Positions 19,234-28,218 of a stretch of DNA of 64,000 bases are shown piece by piece. The notes under the pieces were generated by a model. It had not been told where the DNA came from. It was given only the letters and a program-made list of their open reading frames with translations, and did not search any database. The first letter of the stretch is position 1. Every line of letters begins with the position of its first letter. The stretch is from Anaerolineales bacterium (GTDB lineage: Bacteria; Chloroflexota; Anaerolineae; Anaerolineales; Villigracilaceae), in NCBI GenBank assembly GCA_023382595.1, contig JAHDWB010000006.1, positions 1 to 64,000 of the forward strand, read 5' to 3'. Made by a program: the position numbers and the translations under genes.

Positions 19234-19764
19234 ATGAACAAACAAGGTCGTTCACAACTTGCACTCGGCGTCCTGCTGATCCTGCTCGGCGGATGGTTCC
19301 TGCTGGACCGCACAGTCCCCGCCTTCCATGATTTCTTTTCAAAGTACACTGAATGGCCCGTCAACCTGCTCTTGATCGGCGGTGTGATCTTCGTTTTGGG
19401 TCTTGTGCTTGGTTCGCCCGGCATGTCTGTCCCTGCCGCGATCGTTGCGGGTATCGGCGGCATTTTTTATTACCAACAGGCTAGCGGCGATTACGGTTCA
19501 TGGTCGTACATGTGGACTCTCATCCCCGGATTTGTCGGTGTTGGAAGCGTCCTTGCAGGCTTGCTCGGCGATAACACCTCGCATAACCTCAAGCGCGGTA
19601 TGAACATGATCGTGTTCAGCGCCGTGTTGTTCCTCGTCTTTTCCGCCTTCTTTGGCGGCTGGACGATCCTCGGCAGTTACGGTCCTGCCATTCTGCTGAT
19701 CCTGCTTGGTTTGTATGTGCTTGGCAGCGGCTTATATCGCTCCTATCGCAAGCAGGGAGAATAA
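19234..19764 (+). CDS. Small polytopic membrane protein (LiaF/DUF5668-like)
   Basis: A 176-residue protein with about five membrane helices, beginning QLALGVLLILLGGWFLL after a short charged head. The repeated LLILLGG/LLILLGLYVL segments resemble the transmembrane modules of LiaF-type envelope-stress proteins. A good ribosome site (CAGGAGAATGAACT) precedes the ATG. It is followed after one base by a toast-rack protein and then a third membrane protein. The three probably form one envelope-stress operon; the function is not known. Confidence 0.7.
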   Translation: MNKQGRSQLALGVLLILLGGWFLLDRTVPAFHDFFSKYTEWPVNLLLIGGVIFVLGLVLGSPGMSVPAAIVAGIGGIFYYQQASGDYGSWSYMWTLIPGFVGVGSVLAGLLGDNTSHNLKRGMNMIVFSAVLFLVFSAFFGGWTILGSYGPAILLILLGLYVLGSGLYRSYRKQGE

Positions 19765-19765
19765 C

Positions 19766-20551
19766 ATGCGCCGCAATCAATTATTTTGGGGCGGCATCCT
19801 GGTTTTGCTCGGCTTTGTGATGCTCGCCAATGCCATGGGGATAACCCTCCCGAATGGCAATTCACTAATGAGTCTTTTCTTCCCCCTGCTCCTCATCGGG
19901 TTTGGCATTTTTGTGTTGGTCGGCGTTTTTATGCGCGGCAAGGTCGACACCGAATCCGCGAGCATTGACCTGCAGGGCGCATCCGAAGCCGGTTTGCGGA
20001 TCAATCACGGCGCGGGCGAGTTGAATATTCGAAGCGGCGCGGGTGCAAATGAATTCATGCGCGGCTCGTTCGTCGGCGGGGTGGAGCACAAGACATCCAG
20101 AAACGGTGACAGGCTCGAGGTCAAGATGCGACCCGCAAAGGATTTCGTCGATTTTCCATTCTTTGGACCGCGGTCCCAGCTTGATTGGGATGTTGCTCTC
20201 AATGCGTCCGTCCCGACGAAGCTGGATTTCAGCCTTGGCGCGAACAAATCCAATCTCGACCTGCACGACATGACCATCACCGATTTGCGTTTCAAAACGG
20301 GAGCCAGCGATACGACGCTCACCCTGCCGGCAAAAGGGCGCCTCAACGCAGACTTTGAAATTGGTGCGGCATCTTTGACCTTGGTCGTCCCCGATGGCGT
20401 TGCGATCCGGGTCCGCGCTTCGCTCGGCGCAGGTGACTTGAGCGTGAACCGCTCCCGCTTTCCGCAGGATGTATCGCCTGACTTTGAGACCGCTGCCAAC
20501 GCGGTGGATATTCATGTCAAGGGCGGCGCATGTTCAGTAAAGGTGAAGTAA
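19766..20551 (+). CDS. LiaF-like membrane protein with toast-rack domain
   Basis: A 261-residue protein: two or so N-terminal helices (residues 7-25 and 33-53), then a soluble beta-rich domain of about 200 residues. ESASIDLQGASEAGLRINHGAGELNI has been cut here to its key feature: an alternating pattern of short strands with SGAGANEF, SLGANKSNLDLHDM and SLGAGDLSVNRSRF repeats, as in toast-rack/LiaF adhesin-like domains. ATG 19766 follows AGGGAGAATAAC. Related proteins sense or limit cell-envelope stress. The stop lies 11 bases before the next start. Confidence 0.7.
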   Translation: MRRNQLFWGGILVLLGFVMLANAMGITLPNGNSLMSLFFPLLLIGFGIFVLVGVFMRGKVDTESASIDLQGASEAGLRINHGAGELNIRSGAGANEFMRGSFVGGVEHKTSRNGDRLEVKMRPAKDFVDFPFFGPRSQLDWDVALNASVPTKLDFSLGANKSNLDLHDMTITDLRFKTGASDTTLTLPAKGRLNADFEIGAASLTLVVPDGVAIRVRASLGAGDLSVNRSRFPQDVSPDFETAANAVDIHVKGGACSVKVK

Positions 20552-20562
20552 AAGGTATTGAT

Positions 20563-21327
20563 ATGAAACGATTTGATCTGCGAATTGTCTTTGGGTTGAT
20601 GCTCATCCTCAGCGGCGGACTCGCGCTGGCGCAGGCGATGGGCTATTTGCAAAACGCCTCCGATTATTTTTGGGGCGGTGTCTTCCTTGTCGCCGGGCTG
20701 ACCTTTATCGCGATGCTTTTCGGCGGGCACTGGTGGAGTGCTTTCCCCGGTTTTACGTTCGCCGCGCTTGGTGTATTGATCCTGCTCCCCGACTCGCTGG
20801 AAGATATTGGCGGCGCGGTCTTTTTGGGCGGGATTGCGCTTTCCTTCTGGTATGTGTATTTCACCAGCCGCGACGAACGCTGGTGGGCGATCATTCCAGC
20901 AGGCGTGTTGACCGCGCTTGCGCTGCTTATCCTCGCTTCCGCGCAGTTTGAAGAATATTCCGGCGCGATCGTATTAGGCGGAATAGGGCTGACCTTCTTT
21001 GTCGTGTATCTGACGAATCGATTGGAGCGCTGGTGGGCATTGATTCCTGCCGGCGTGCTTGCTACCCTTGCCGGTGTGACGATTGCCGCGGAGCAGTTCG
21101 GCGAGTTTCAGACGGCAGGCTTTTTCTTTTTCGGCTTGGCGTTGACCTTCCTGCTCGTTGCCGTGCTGGCGAAAATGAGTTGGGCGTACTGGCCCGCCGG
21201 GGTGTTGGGCATCATGGGCTTTCTGGGGATCGCGTCCCTGCTCGATTTTGCCAACTATATCTGGGCGATTGCGCTGATTGTAGCGGGAGGCTTTTTGCTG
21301 TTCCGTTATTTCTCCAGGCGGGCTTAA
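20563..21327 (+). CDS. Polytopic membrane protein (LiaF transmembrane-like)
   Basis: A 254-residue protein made almost entirely of about 8-9 helices arranged as imperfect repeats. ERWWA(I/L)IPAGVLTAL occurs at about 115 and 158, each followed by a QFE(E/F) turn, indicating internal duplication. ATG 20563 (MKRFDLRIVFGLML) is preferred over the upstream ATG at 20530, which would overlap the toast-rack gene. It ends at a strong terminator. Function unknown; the context suggests envelope homeostasis. Confidence 0.6.
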   Translation: MKRFDLRIVFGLMLILSGGLALAQAMGYLQNASDYFWGGVFLVAGLTFIAMLFGGHWWSAFPGFTFAALGVLILLPDSLEDIGGAVFLGGIALSFWYVYFTSRDERWWAIIPAGVLTALALLILASAQFEEYSGAIVLGGIGLTFFVVYLTNRLERWWALIPAGVLATLAGVTIAAEQFGEFQTAGFFFFGLALTFLLVAVLAKMSWAYWPAGVLGIMGFLGIASLLDFANYIWAIALIVAGGFLLFRYFSRRA

Positions 21328-21344
21328 ACACGCCCGATTGAATC

Positions 21345-21375
21345 AGACACCCCTGCCGGTACTGCAGGGGTGTCT
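21345..21375. terminator. Bidirectional intrinsic terminator
   Basis: A 12-base perfect stem (21345-21356 with 21364-21375) around a 7-base loop, followed on the plus side by GTGTTTTATTTT. It lies between the stops of the converging genes at 21327 and 21381 and can serve both. Confidence 0.88.
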
Positions 21376-21380
21376 GTGTT

Positions 21381-21626
21381 TTATTTTGCTTCTTCCACAT
21401 GAATTTCAGGGAAGAATTGGTGCACCGTTCCCTCCACCCAGCCATGCAGCGTGGAGGGCAGAAGCGGACAATTCAAACATGCTCCGCCCAGTTTGACCTT
21501 GAGCGCATCCCCTTCCAAGGAGATGAATTCCACAGTCCCTCCATGGAATTGCTCGATATAGGCGCTCAAATTCTCCAAGAGATGGCGGATCTGCATTTCG
21601 CGGTTTTCGGTATTTATTGTGTTCAT
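21381..21626 (-). CDS. NifU C-terminal-domain (Fe-S scaffold) protein
   Basis: An 81-residue protein matching the NifU C-terminal/Nfu domain: an N-terminal helix, FHGGTVEFISLEGDALKVKL, then the cluster motif CLNC (C50, C53). Such domains carry a labile [4Fe-4S] cluster to target apoproteins, a plausible need in a genome with many Fe-S enzymes. Usual Nfu domains read GxCxGC; here the motif is GACLNCP. The ATG at 21626 overlaps the stop of the cNMP-binding gene (ATGA), so the two are coupled. Confidence 0.8.
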   Translation of the reverse strand: MNTINTENREMQIRHLLENLSAYIEQFHGGTVEFISLEGDALKVKLGGACLNCPLLPSTLHGWVEGTVHQFFPEIHVEEAK

Positions 21627-22165
21627 AAGCCGGTTTCCCATTTGTCTTTATGATTGGAATCCAAGAAAGCCTGGATCTGCGCGTGCGCATTCTCCCATCT
21701 GGGGGCAACAATGCGCGCCAGACGGTTGATGATGGTCTGCCCTGTTTTGGGATGCTCATCAACCAGTTTCCACAAATTCTGCCCGTGAACGCGGATCGCG
21801 TCAACCGGCGATTCGCTGACAATGCTGCTGGTATATTTTGGGCTTCGGATCACCGCCGACCAGCCGAATACATCCCCTTCGCGCAGGCGGGTCAGGATGA
21901 TCGGCGGACCATCGTACGGTTTATACCGGATGCCAACCCTTCCGCTCAGGATCAGGTATGCGTAATCGGCGGGGTCGCCCTGCTCAAAGATGGCCGTTTC
22001 CGTCTGGCAAAAAAAGGGCTCAAAGAGAGGCTTCACCAACATAATCTGATCAGGCTCAAGGTCCTGAAAGAGCGGAATGTAGGGCAGGTTTTCCAACATT
22101 ATCATTGCATGGTAATCAACGCGCGGGCAGGTTTCCAGTATCATCCATCCTAAAGAGGGTGACAT
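21623..22165 (-). CDS. Cyclic-nucleotide-binding (Crp-type sensor) domain protein
   Basis: A 180-residue protein with a cNMP-binding beta-barrel (about residues 30-145). It contains FEQGDPADYAYLILSGRVGI and REGDVFGWSAV, the usual phosphate-binding cassette region, although the conserved RxA of true cAMP binders is not evident. There is no DNA-binding helix-turn-helix at the C-terminus, so it is a stand-alone sensor rather than a Crp regulator. The ATG at 22165 has a good AAGGGGATAA ribosome site; an internal ATG at 22105 is the alternative. It is coupled to the NifU-like gene. Confidence 0.78.
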   Translation of the reverse strand: MSPSLGWMILETCPRVDYHAMIMLENLPYIPLFQDLEPDQIMLVKPLFEPFFCQTETAIFEQGDPADYAYLILSGRVGIRYKPYDGPPIILTRLREGDVFGWSAVIRSPKYTSSIVSESPVDAIRVHGQNLWKLVDEHPKTGQTIINRLARIVAPRWENAHAQIQAFLDSNHKDKWETGL

Positions 22166-22302
22166 TTATCCCCTTTTTATTTGCCGCTAAAAATCCTGCG
22201 TTATACTTTGTGAAATCGGTAATTTTTAGAGTTTTCATCGCTTCATGAATTTGATGACATGCGATGATCTTCCGCCCGACGCAGGCGGCTTAATGGAATG
22301 AC

Positions 22303-22869
22303 ATGACAGTTTCTTCACAACCTTCCCCGGGGCGCTTTTTTGCACTGCTTTTAATTGGATTTGGATTGATCGCGATCGGGGTCATGTTCATCCTGCTTTT
22401 GGATATCCCATCCGCCTCTACCCAGGACTTTTCAACTGTTCCCGCCCAGGTTGATTTTCCCGCCCCCGAACTGGATCTCATGAATCTTGCTGGCGAACCG
22501 GTCTCCCTTGCAGACCTTCGAGGCGATGTGGTGCTGGTCAATCTCTGGGCAACGTGGTGCCCGCCTTGCCGCGAGGAAATGCCGGCGCTGCTTTCCTTCT
22601 ACGAGAAATATAAATCCAATGGGTTTGTGCTGGTTGCCATTGACCAGGGGGAAACGGCGGAAAAGGTCCAACCGTTTGTGGATGAATTCAAACTGACATT
22701 TCCGATCTGGCTGGATCAGGCGAGTGAAGCCGGGCGCGCGTTCAAGACCATGAGCCTGCCGAGTTCTTATGTTATTGACCGGCAGGGGCAGGTGCGCCTG
22801 ATGTGGATCGGGGGCATCTCAGAGCGGAATCTCGAAAAATTTGTCCCTGCAATTATCAAGGAAAAATAG
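22303..22869 (+). CDS. Membrane-anchored TlpA/ResA-like thioredoxin
   Basis: A 188-residue protein with one N-terminal membrane helix (residues 11-34) and an extracytoplasmic thioredoxin domain. The active site is WCPPC (C86, C89) within LVNLWATWCPPCREEMPAL, and the cis-proline loop is SLPSSYVID near 160. TlpA-like proteins reduce or exchange disulfides outside the cytoplasm, for example in cytochrome maturation. The 137 bases to the divergent gene at 22165 hold its promoter, which I could not define. It converges on the LysM-M23 gene with a 4-base gap. Confidence 0.87.
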   Translation: MTVSSQPSPGRFFALLLIGFGLIAIGVMFILLLDIPSASTQDFSTVPAQVDFPAPELDLMNLAGEPVSLADLRGDVVLVNLWATWCPPCREEMPALLSFYEKYKSNGFVLVAIDQGETAEKVQPFVDEFKLTFPIWLDQASEAGRAFKTMSLPSSYVIDRQGQVRLMWIGGISERNLEKFVPAIIKEK

Positions 22870-22873
22870 AAAA

Positions 22874-24373
22874 CTACGGGTAACTGCCATTGATGGCGGT
22901 GAATGCGTCACTGCAATCGCAGGCGCGGACGACGGCGCTGCCTTTGGTGAGCGTTCCCAGATACTCCCTGTTCCCGTTGCGGACGGTCCAGCCGCTTAGC
23001 ACGAAGGGGATCGGGCTGTCTGCGGCGACCCATTCGCCGTTGTATTTGCGTGCCACATGGACGTGCGTGCCGGTCGAGCGCCCGCCTTCACAGGATGGAT
23101 AGCCGATCATATCTCCAACCCTTAATGTCGAACCAAGCGGTGCAAGTGAGTTGGTGGCAAGATGCAGGTAGTAGATCACCCAGCCTGTGCGTTCATTCCC
23201 ATCCATGTCAAGGTCGAGTGCAACGCCTTCCTGCGGGTTGGAACGCACCACGAGTCCATCCGCCATGGCAATGGCGTAATTCTCTTCTTTGGCATGGAAA
23301 CAGCCGGCTTTTTCCATGGGCGGGGCGAAGTCAATGGCGGAGAACGGTTCACCGGAGCCCCAACCGGTGTGTGGACCGCCGGTGAAGCTCCAGGTCTGGT
23401 CGCTGGGGAAGGGCAGGCGAAGTTCCGGCTGCTGCAAACTACCGGGAATCAACACGGACGTTTCCTGCCACGGGTCGCCGAATAAAGTTGAATAGGCAAG
23501 TGCAAATCCCTGCGGGCTGACGGCTTGCGCGTAGGCATCTCCAGTAAACATTCTTGAATAATAAAAGTGAAGCGCGGCGGAGGCGGCATTTTGCCAGGGA
23601 TCGGGGCGGAGAAGGTTCCGGTTGGTGTCTTCAAATTCCAGCAGAGTCCCAAGGCGCCAGCCGTAATATCCGTTGTTAAGAGTGTTGGCAGCTATCACAA
23701 GCTGGAGATAGGGAGTTTCCCAGTAGGTGCGGGAGAATCCCAGCAGGTTGCGGCTGACAGGAGGCTCCGCCGCTGTTAATGCCCCGCCCTGATATTCCAA
23801 TATCGCCAGCAGCAGGCGCGGACTGAGGCTGTAGTTGATCGAGACATAATCCACCAGTTCTGCGCCGGAACGCCATGTCCCGGCGACGTATGCGCGATAA
23901 CTTTTCAGCCAGCCCGGCTGGGAGGCGACGAAAGCGGCGGTGTTGAAGCCGGTATGTGTGGGTCCGTTGACAAACGCATGGTCGGGGATGATCTGAAAGG
24001 AACTGCCCCATAGAGCGCGGTAATAGATGGGGATCTTCATGGGCATGCCGGGCGGCATGGTGGTGGCGTCGCGCGGTATGTGCGGATTGGCGAACAGGAT
24101 CTCGTCCACAGTGGTGTTGAAGCGAGCCGCCAGTGCTGGCAGGGTGTCACCGGTTTGGGCGGTGTAATCCACGAGTTCGCCGGGGTTGTAGGCTGGGCGG
24201 ACAGGCAGGGGCGTTGGAAAGAAAGCATTATCGACTGCCTCGCCGACCTGGCTGGTTGGTTCTGCGAAGGAGAGGCTGGGGCTGGACGATGGCAGGTTGC
24301 AGGATGTGATACCGATCACCGTGCTGAGAAAAACGGCGAACAGTGAAGTAAGATATTTTTTCGTTTTATTCAT
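22874..24373 (-). CDS. LysM-M23 lipoprotein (third of tandem trio)
   Basis: A 499-residue predicted lipoprotein with lipobox ITSC (Cys about 26). A LysM module (about residues 66-112, TAQTGDTLPALAARFN) is followed by a helical middle domain with SPRLLLAILEYQGGAL, then a C-terminal M23-like domain. GPHTGWGSG, AIDFAPP and the HVH of STGTHVHVARKYNGEWV supply the expected zinc-site residues. It probably cleaves or binds peptidoglycan or another wall polymer outside the cell. Its start overlaps the preceding paralogue's stop by 8 bases. Confidence 0.85.
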   Translation of the reverse strand: MNKTKKYLTSLFAVFLSTVIGITSCNLPSSSPSLSFAEPTSQVGEAVDNAFFPTPLPVRPAYNPGELVDYTAQTGDTLPALAARFNTTVDEILFANPHIPRDATTMPPGMPMKIPIYYRALWGSSFQIIPDHAFVNGPTHTGFNTAAFVASQPGWLKSYRAYVAGTWRSGAELVDYVSINYSLSPRLLLAILEYQGGALTAAEPPVSRNLLGFSRTYWETPYLQLVIAANTLNNGYYGWRLGTLLEFEDTNRNLLRPDPWQNAASAALHFYYSRMFTGDAYAQAVSPQGFALAYSTLFGDPWQETSVLIPGSLQQPELRLPFPSDQTWSFTGGPHTGWGSGEPFSAIDFAPPMEKAGCFHAKEENYAIAMADGLVVRSNPQEGVALDLDMDGNERTGWVIYYLHLATNSLAPLGSTLRVGDMIGYPSCEGGRSTGTHVHVARKYNGEWVAADSPIPFVLSGWTVRNGNREYLGTLTKGSAVVRACDCSDAFTAINGSYP

Positions 24374-25982
24374 CTTTTTCGCGGATGATGTTGGAGCGGC
24401 TCCCGCCGAGCGGGTCTGCCATCACCACTTGGTCGCCGCGGACGAGGGTGCCTTCGTAGGCTCTCCCGCCGGCGATAACACGCCAGCCGCTTAGAATAAA
24501 TGGAATGGGTCCATCCGCTGTGATCCATTCACCGTTGTATTTTCGCGCAAAATGCAGATGGGTGCCGGTCGAGACGCCGCCTTCGCAGGAGGCGTGACCG
24601 ATGCGGTCATTCGTTTCGAGCCAGGTTCCCATCGGCACGCGGTTCTTGTCGGCAATATGCAGATAGAGCAGGTTCCAGCCGGTTTGTTCGTATCCGTCGC
24701 CGTCCAGATCGACCATGACAACGCCATTTCCGGAACGCACCACAAGACCGGGAGCGGCGGCGGCGACCCATGTCAGGGTGGGGGCGCATCCGGTTTCTTC
24801 TGCACCGGGAGCGAAATCAATGGCGGCGTAGACGCTGTGTCCCTGCCCGTAAATATTTGGGTTGATCTGTCCCCAGCCGTTGTGCGGACCGCCGGTAAAA
24901 CTCCACTTTACGCCCGGCTCGAATGGTAGGACGAGGGTGGGCTGGTCGAGCGCGGTGGGGAAGATCGGGCTGATCAGATCTGCGCGCGCCCAGGGGTCGC
25001 CGAACATGTCAACATACATGGCAGGGAAGCCGGCTTCCGGGTTGATGATCTGCGCCCATTGTGACTGGCTGTACAGGCGCGAGAACAGATATTGGATGGC
25101 GACTGTGCCTGCATTCAAGCGCGGGTCAAGGCGAAGTGTGGTGCCGTCGGCGAATTCAAGATGGGTCATTGTCCCGGCGCGCCAACCGTAATATGCAATG
25201 GACATGGTGTTGATCGCCCAGGTCAACTGGACGCTCATACCTTTATAACGATAATCGTGGAATCCCATTGGGTATTCCGTGCGCAGGATGTTGATGGGCT
25301 GTCCGCGCACCCAGCGGCTTTCGTATTCGAGCACGCCTAACAGCAGGCGCGGATTGATGGAGTTCTCGATGGCGAGGCGGTCAATGGCGGCGTGACCTTC
25401 GATCCAACCGGTGGAGCCGAGGTAATCCCTGAAAGTGCTCAGGTATCCACCCTGCTCCTGCACATATTGTTTTGTGTCGAAGTTGAGCGCAGTTGCCGAA
25501 TAAACGACCTCCGCATCGGGCATGATCTGGATGTTGGGCGTGGTGGCTTCGTTGATGCGGTTCGGGATGATGAGCAGTGTGCCGGGTTCGAGCAGGGTGG
25601 AGCGGGTCAGGTCGGTATCGGAGACGATCTCCTCTTCGCTGACGCTGAAACGACTCGCGATTGCGGAGAGCATGTCTCCGCTTTGGGAGTAGTACAGGAA
25701 TGGAGCGGAATCTGCCAGCGGCGGCGTCGATGTGGACGGGATGGCGGTGTCCGTTCCCGGCGGCGTGGGCGTGGATTCAGGATCTGTTTCGGAGAGCGGG
25801 GGAAAGGTCTCGGTGGGATGAATGATCGGTTCGTCCTGAACAACGAACGGGTCGAAGTGAGGCGTATCCGGGATGGGCGCATCCGGTGTGGGGGTATGCA
25901 GAGTCCCCCAGATGGATGGGGTCGATCCACATGCGGATAAGGTCATCGAAATGAGAATAAGAACAGCAACAGCGCGATGCAT
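24366..25982 (-). CDS. LysM-M23 lipoprotein (second of tandem trio)
   Basis: A 538-residue predicted lipoprotein (lipobox LSAC, Cys 18) with a Pro/Thr-rich linker (about 25-95), one LysM module (YSQSGDMLSAIASRFSV, about 100), the shared middle domain (NPRLLLGVLEYESRWV, YYGWRAGT, NAGTVAIQYLFSRL) and an M23-like domain with GPHNGWG, AIDFAPG and THLHFARKYNGEW. Compared with its neighbours it has an extra insertion (NPNIYGQGHSVY) before the AIDFAP motif. It is likely anchored in the membrane and acts on the cell wall. Confidence 0.85.
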   Translation of the reverse strand: MHRAVAVLILISMTLSACGSTPSIWGTLHTPTPDAPIPDTPHFDPFVVQDEPIIHPTETFPPLSETDPESTPTPPGTDTAIPSTSTPPLADSAPFLYYSQSGDMLSAIASRFSVSEEEIVSDTDLTRSTLLEPGTLLIIPNRINEATTPNIQIMPDAEVVYSATALNFDTKQYVQEQGGYLSTFRDYLGSTGWIEGHAAIDRLAIENSINPRLLLGVLEYESRWVRGQPINILRTEYPMGFHDYRYKGMSVQLTWAINTMSIAYYGWRAGTMTHLEFADGTTLRLDPRLNAGTVAIQYLFSRLYSQSQWAQIINPEAGFPAMYVDMFGDPWARADLISPIFPTALDQPTLVLPFEPGVKWSFTGGPHNGWGQINPNIYGQGHSVYAAIDFAPGAEETGCAPTLTWVAAAAPGLVVRSGNGVVMVDLDGDGYEQTGWNLLYLHIADKNRVPMGTWLETNDRIGHASCEGGVSTGTHLHFARKYNGEWITADGPIPFILSGWRVIAGGRAYEGTLVRGDQVVMADPLGGSRSNIIREKDE

Positions 25983-26024
25983 ACGTTGGATTGATTATAT
26001 CCGCATAGATTAAGTTGGGATGAA

Positions 26025-27605
26025 TTAGCGTGAGATCAGGTTGAAGTCGTTGGCGCTGTCCCATGCTTCGATGGATTCCGAGCCGCGCGAGAGGAAGCCA
26101 TTGTATTCTACGCCTGTCCCGCTGGAGATCCAGCCGTCGAGGTTGAAGGGCAGCGGACCGTCGGCGGGAATCCACTCGCCGTTGTATTTGCGCGCGATAT
26201 GGATATGGGTGGCGTTCGAGAAACCGCCCTCGCAGGAGGGGTGCCCGACGCGTTCATCCGCAAAGAGATATTCGCCGACCGGGACGCGGTCCTGCGTGGC
26301 GATGTGCATGTAAAGAATGACCCAGCCGGTCTGTTCGTAGCCGTCGTTGTCGAGGTCCTGTACCACTGCGCCCTCCTCAGAGCGGACGATCAAGCCGCTT
26401 GCCATGGCGGTGATCCACGATGGGCTTGCCGCGCAGTGACCGGTGGTATTGTCCGGCGGGGCGAAATCCAGCGCCGCCCAAGCCGATCCGGAGTCCCAGC
26501 CGCCATGCGGACCGCCGGTGAAGTACCAGCTTTCGCCTTTGCTGAAAGGCAGGTTCATGGGAGGTTGCGCCAGTCCAGATGGGATCAACGGTTCGATGGC
26601 GTAGCTGTATGGGTTGCCAAAGAAGACGAAGTAGCTGACGATCAAGCCGGTCTCGTTGACATGGCGTTCCCAGGTGGCGAGATCGTTGAACTGCGAAAAG
26701 AAGTATTGGACAGCGGCTGTCCCGGCATTGATGGTGGGATCAATCGGCACAACCTGACCATCATTCAGCACCCAGGTGGAAAGCGCGTTCACCCGCCATA
26801 GATAATAGCCGCGATTGAGCGTATCCGCCGCCCAAGTTAACTGGCGGTACAAACCTTCGCGCGTTGCGTCTGCAAAACCCATTGGGTAGGATGTATTGGC
26901 TGGCGTCTGGCTTGTAACCCAGCCGCTTTGATATTCCAGTAGAGCCAAAAGCAGGCGCGGATTGATCGAATAGTTCTTTGCCACGAACGAAACGACTTCA
27001 CTGCCGCTCATCAACGAGCCGTTGACATCCTGCGTATATCTGGAGAGATAGCCGTTCTGGCTTTTAATGAATTCGTCGACGTCAAAGTCAATTGTCCCGG
27101 GTCCGTAGACCAATTCCGAGTCGGGGAGGAGTTTGAGCGATGTCCCTGCCTGAACCGGATTCGGCGCAGGGATCTTCAAGACAGTGCCGATGCTGAGCAG
27201 GTTCGGGTCGCCGATGGCGTTCGCTTCCATCAGGGACTGGATGCTGATTCCAAATCTGCGGGCGATGATTCCCAGTGTGTCACCCGCTTGCACAACATAT
27301 TCATCCGCATTCTGGCGCGGTGTCGGCAGGGCGCGGATCGGGTCCGGCGTCGGCGTAAAAATGTACTGCTCGCTTGCTCCAAATGATTCGGGCAGGCTGA
27401 ACGAAGCGCGCGTCGGCGTGGGTGGACGGGTGGCGGTTGCTTGCGGCGTCCCGCTTTCTTCCGCCGCTGCAGACTGGCTATCTGAACCTTCCACCGGCAG
27501 GAAAGGATCATAAGTTGGAAAGACGACCTGTTCTGGGTCGGATTGCGTACATGAGACGAGTAGACCGATGGTCAACAGCCCAATGATGATTTTTTGGAAA
27601 GACAT
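26025..27605 (-). CDS. LysM-M23 lipoprotein (first of tandem trio)
   Basis: A 526-residue predicted lipoprotein. ATG 27605 gives a clean signal peptide, MSFQKIIIGLLTIGLLVSC, with the lipobox Cys at 19; the frame runs open a further 14 codons upstream. A Thr/Pro-rich linker, one LysM (VVQAGDTLGIIARRFGI), the shared middle domain (NPRLLLALLEYQSGWV, YYLWRVN, NAGTAAVQYFFSQF) and an M23-like domain (GPHGGWDSG, ALDFAPP, THIHIARKYNGEW) follow. The three paralogues arose by tandem duplication and are co-oriented. Confidence 0.85.
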   Translation of the reverse strand: MSFQKIIIGLLTIGLLVSCTQSDPEQVVFPTYDPFLPVEGSDSQSAAAEESGTPQATATRPPTPTRASFSLPESFGASEQYIFTPTPDPIRALPTPRQNADEYVVQAGDTLGIIARRFGISIQSLMEANAIGDPNLLSIGTVLKIPAPNPVQAGTSLKLLPDSELVYGPGTIDFDVDEFIKSQNGYLSRYTQDVNGSLMSGSEVVSFVAKNYSINPRLLLALLEYQSGWVTSQTPANTSYPMGFADATREGLYRQLTWAADTLNRGYYLWRVNALSTWVLNDGQVVPIDPTINAGTAAVQYFFSQFNDLATWERHVNETGLIVSYFVFFGNPYSYAIEPLIPSGLAQPPMNLPFSKGESWYFTGGPHGGWDSGSAWAALDFAPPDNTTGHCAASPSWITAMASGLIVRSEEGAVVQDLDNDGYEQTGWVILYMHIATQDRVPVGEYLFADERVGHPSCEGGFSNATHIHIARKYNGEWIPADGPLPFNLDGWISSGTGVEYNGFLSRGSESIEAWDSANDFNLISR

Positions 27606-27648
27606 GGGAATGATTCTACCAAATGCGCTGTGAATATCGCATAACAAA

Positions 27649-27673
27649 AAGGCGCAGGATTTTCCTGCGCCTT
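27649..27673 (-). terminator. Intrinsic terminator of the redox operon
   Basis: An 11-base perfect GC-rich stem (27649-27659 with 27663-27673) with a 3-base loop. On the minus strand it is followed by a TTTTTG run. It lies 24 bases past the stop of the CBS gene at 27697, so it closes the long formate dehydrogenase/hydrogenase operon and insulates the LysM-M23 genes. Confidence 0.9.
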
Positions 27674-27696
27674 TGCATCCTGCTTTTCACAAGATA

Positions 27697-28143
27697 TTAC
27701 GACTGAAACCCCGATCCCATGATGTAATTCTCCAGACCGCGGATCTCGCTTTCCTTGTTCTCCAACGCCGCCGTCATTACATCACGGATGGAGACCAGCC
27801 CGATCAACTGGTCATTCTCCACCACGGGCAGGTGGCGGATCTTGTACTGGTTCATCAGCGCCATGCACTGTTCCACGCTCGTCTCGCTCGTGACCGTGAT
27901 CATCCTCGAGACCATCACATCCTTGATTCTTGTATCCTTGGCAGTGCGGTTCTCAAGTTCGCCCTTTTTCAGGTAGTCGCGCTCGGTGTAGATGCCGACG
28001 ATCTTGCCGCCATCCGTGACAAAGATCGCGCCGATGTTCGCCTCCGACATGACCTTGATCGCCTCCAGCACGGAGGTGTTGGCGTCCACCGAGAAATTGG
28101 TGGCGCTTTTCTTGGCTTCCAGAAGTTTTCGTACAATGGTCAT
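27697..28143 (-). CDS. Tandem CBS-domain protein (last gene of redox operon)
   Basis: A 148-residue protein consisting of two CBS domains (about residues 8-65 and 74-130) and a short tail, GLENYIMGSG. CBS pairs bind adenine nucleotides such as AMP, ATP or NAD(H) and act as energy sensors. TERDYLKKG and VSIRDVMTA are the two typical domain-end motifs. It is a paralogue of the CBS gene at 31572 in the same operon, sharing domain spacing and the LENYI tail. A ribosome site (AAGGAGATATGCG) precedes the ATG. The partner enzyme is unknown but probably a product of this operon. Confidence 0.87.
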   Translation of the reverse strand: MTIVRKLLEAKKSATNFSVDANTSVLEAIKVMSEANIGAIFVTDGGKIVGIYTERDYLKKGELENRTAKDTRIKDVMVSRMITVTSETSVEQCMALMNQYKIRHLPVVENDQLIGLVSIRDVMTAALENKESEIRGLENYIMGSGFQS

Positions 28144-28218
28144 CGCATATCTCCTTTGGTTGGGTGGACAAATTAATTAAACCACGTCATTGCGAGCCTG
28201 CAAGGGTATAGCAATATC

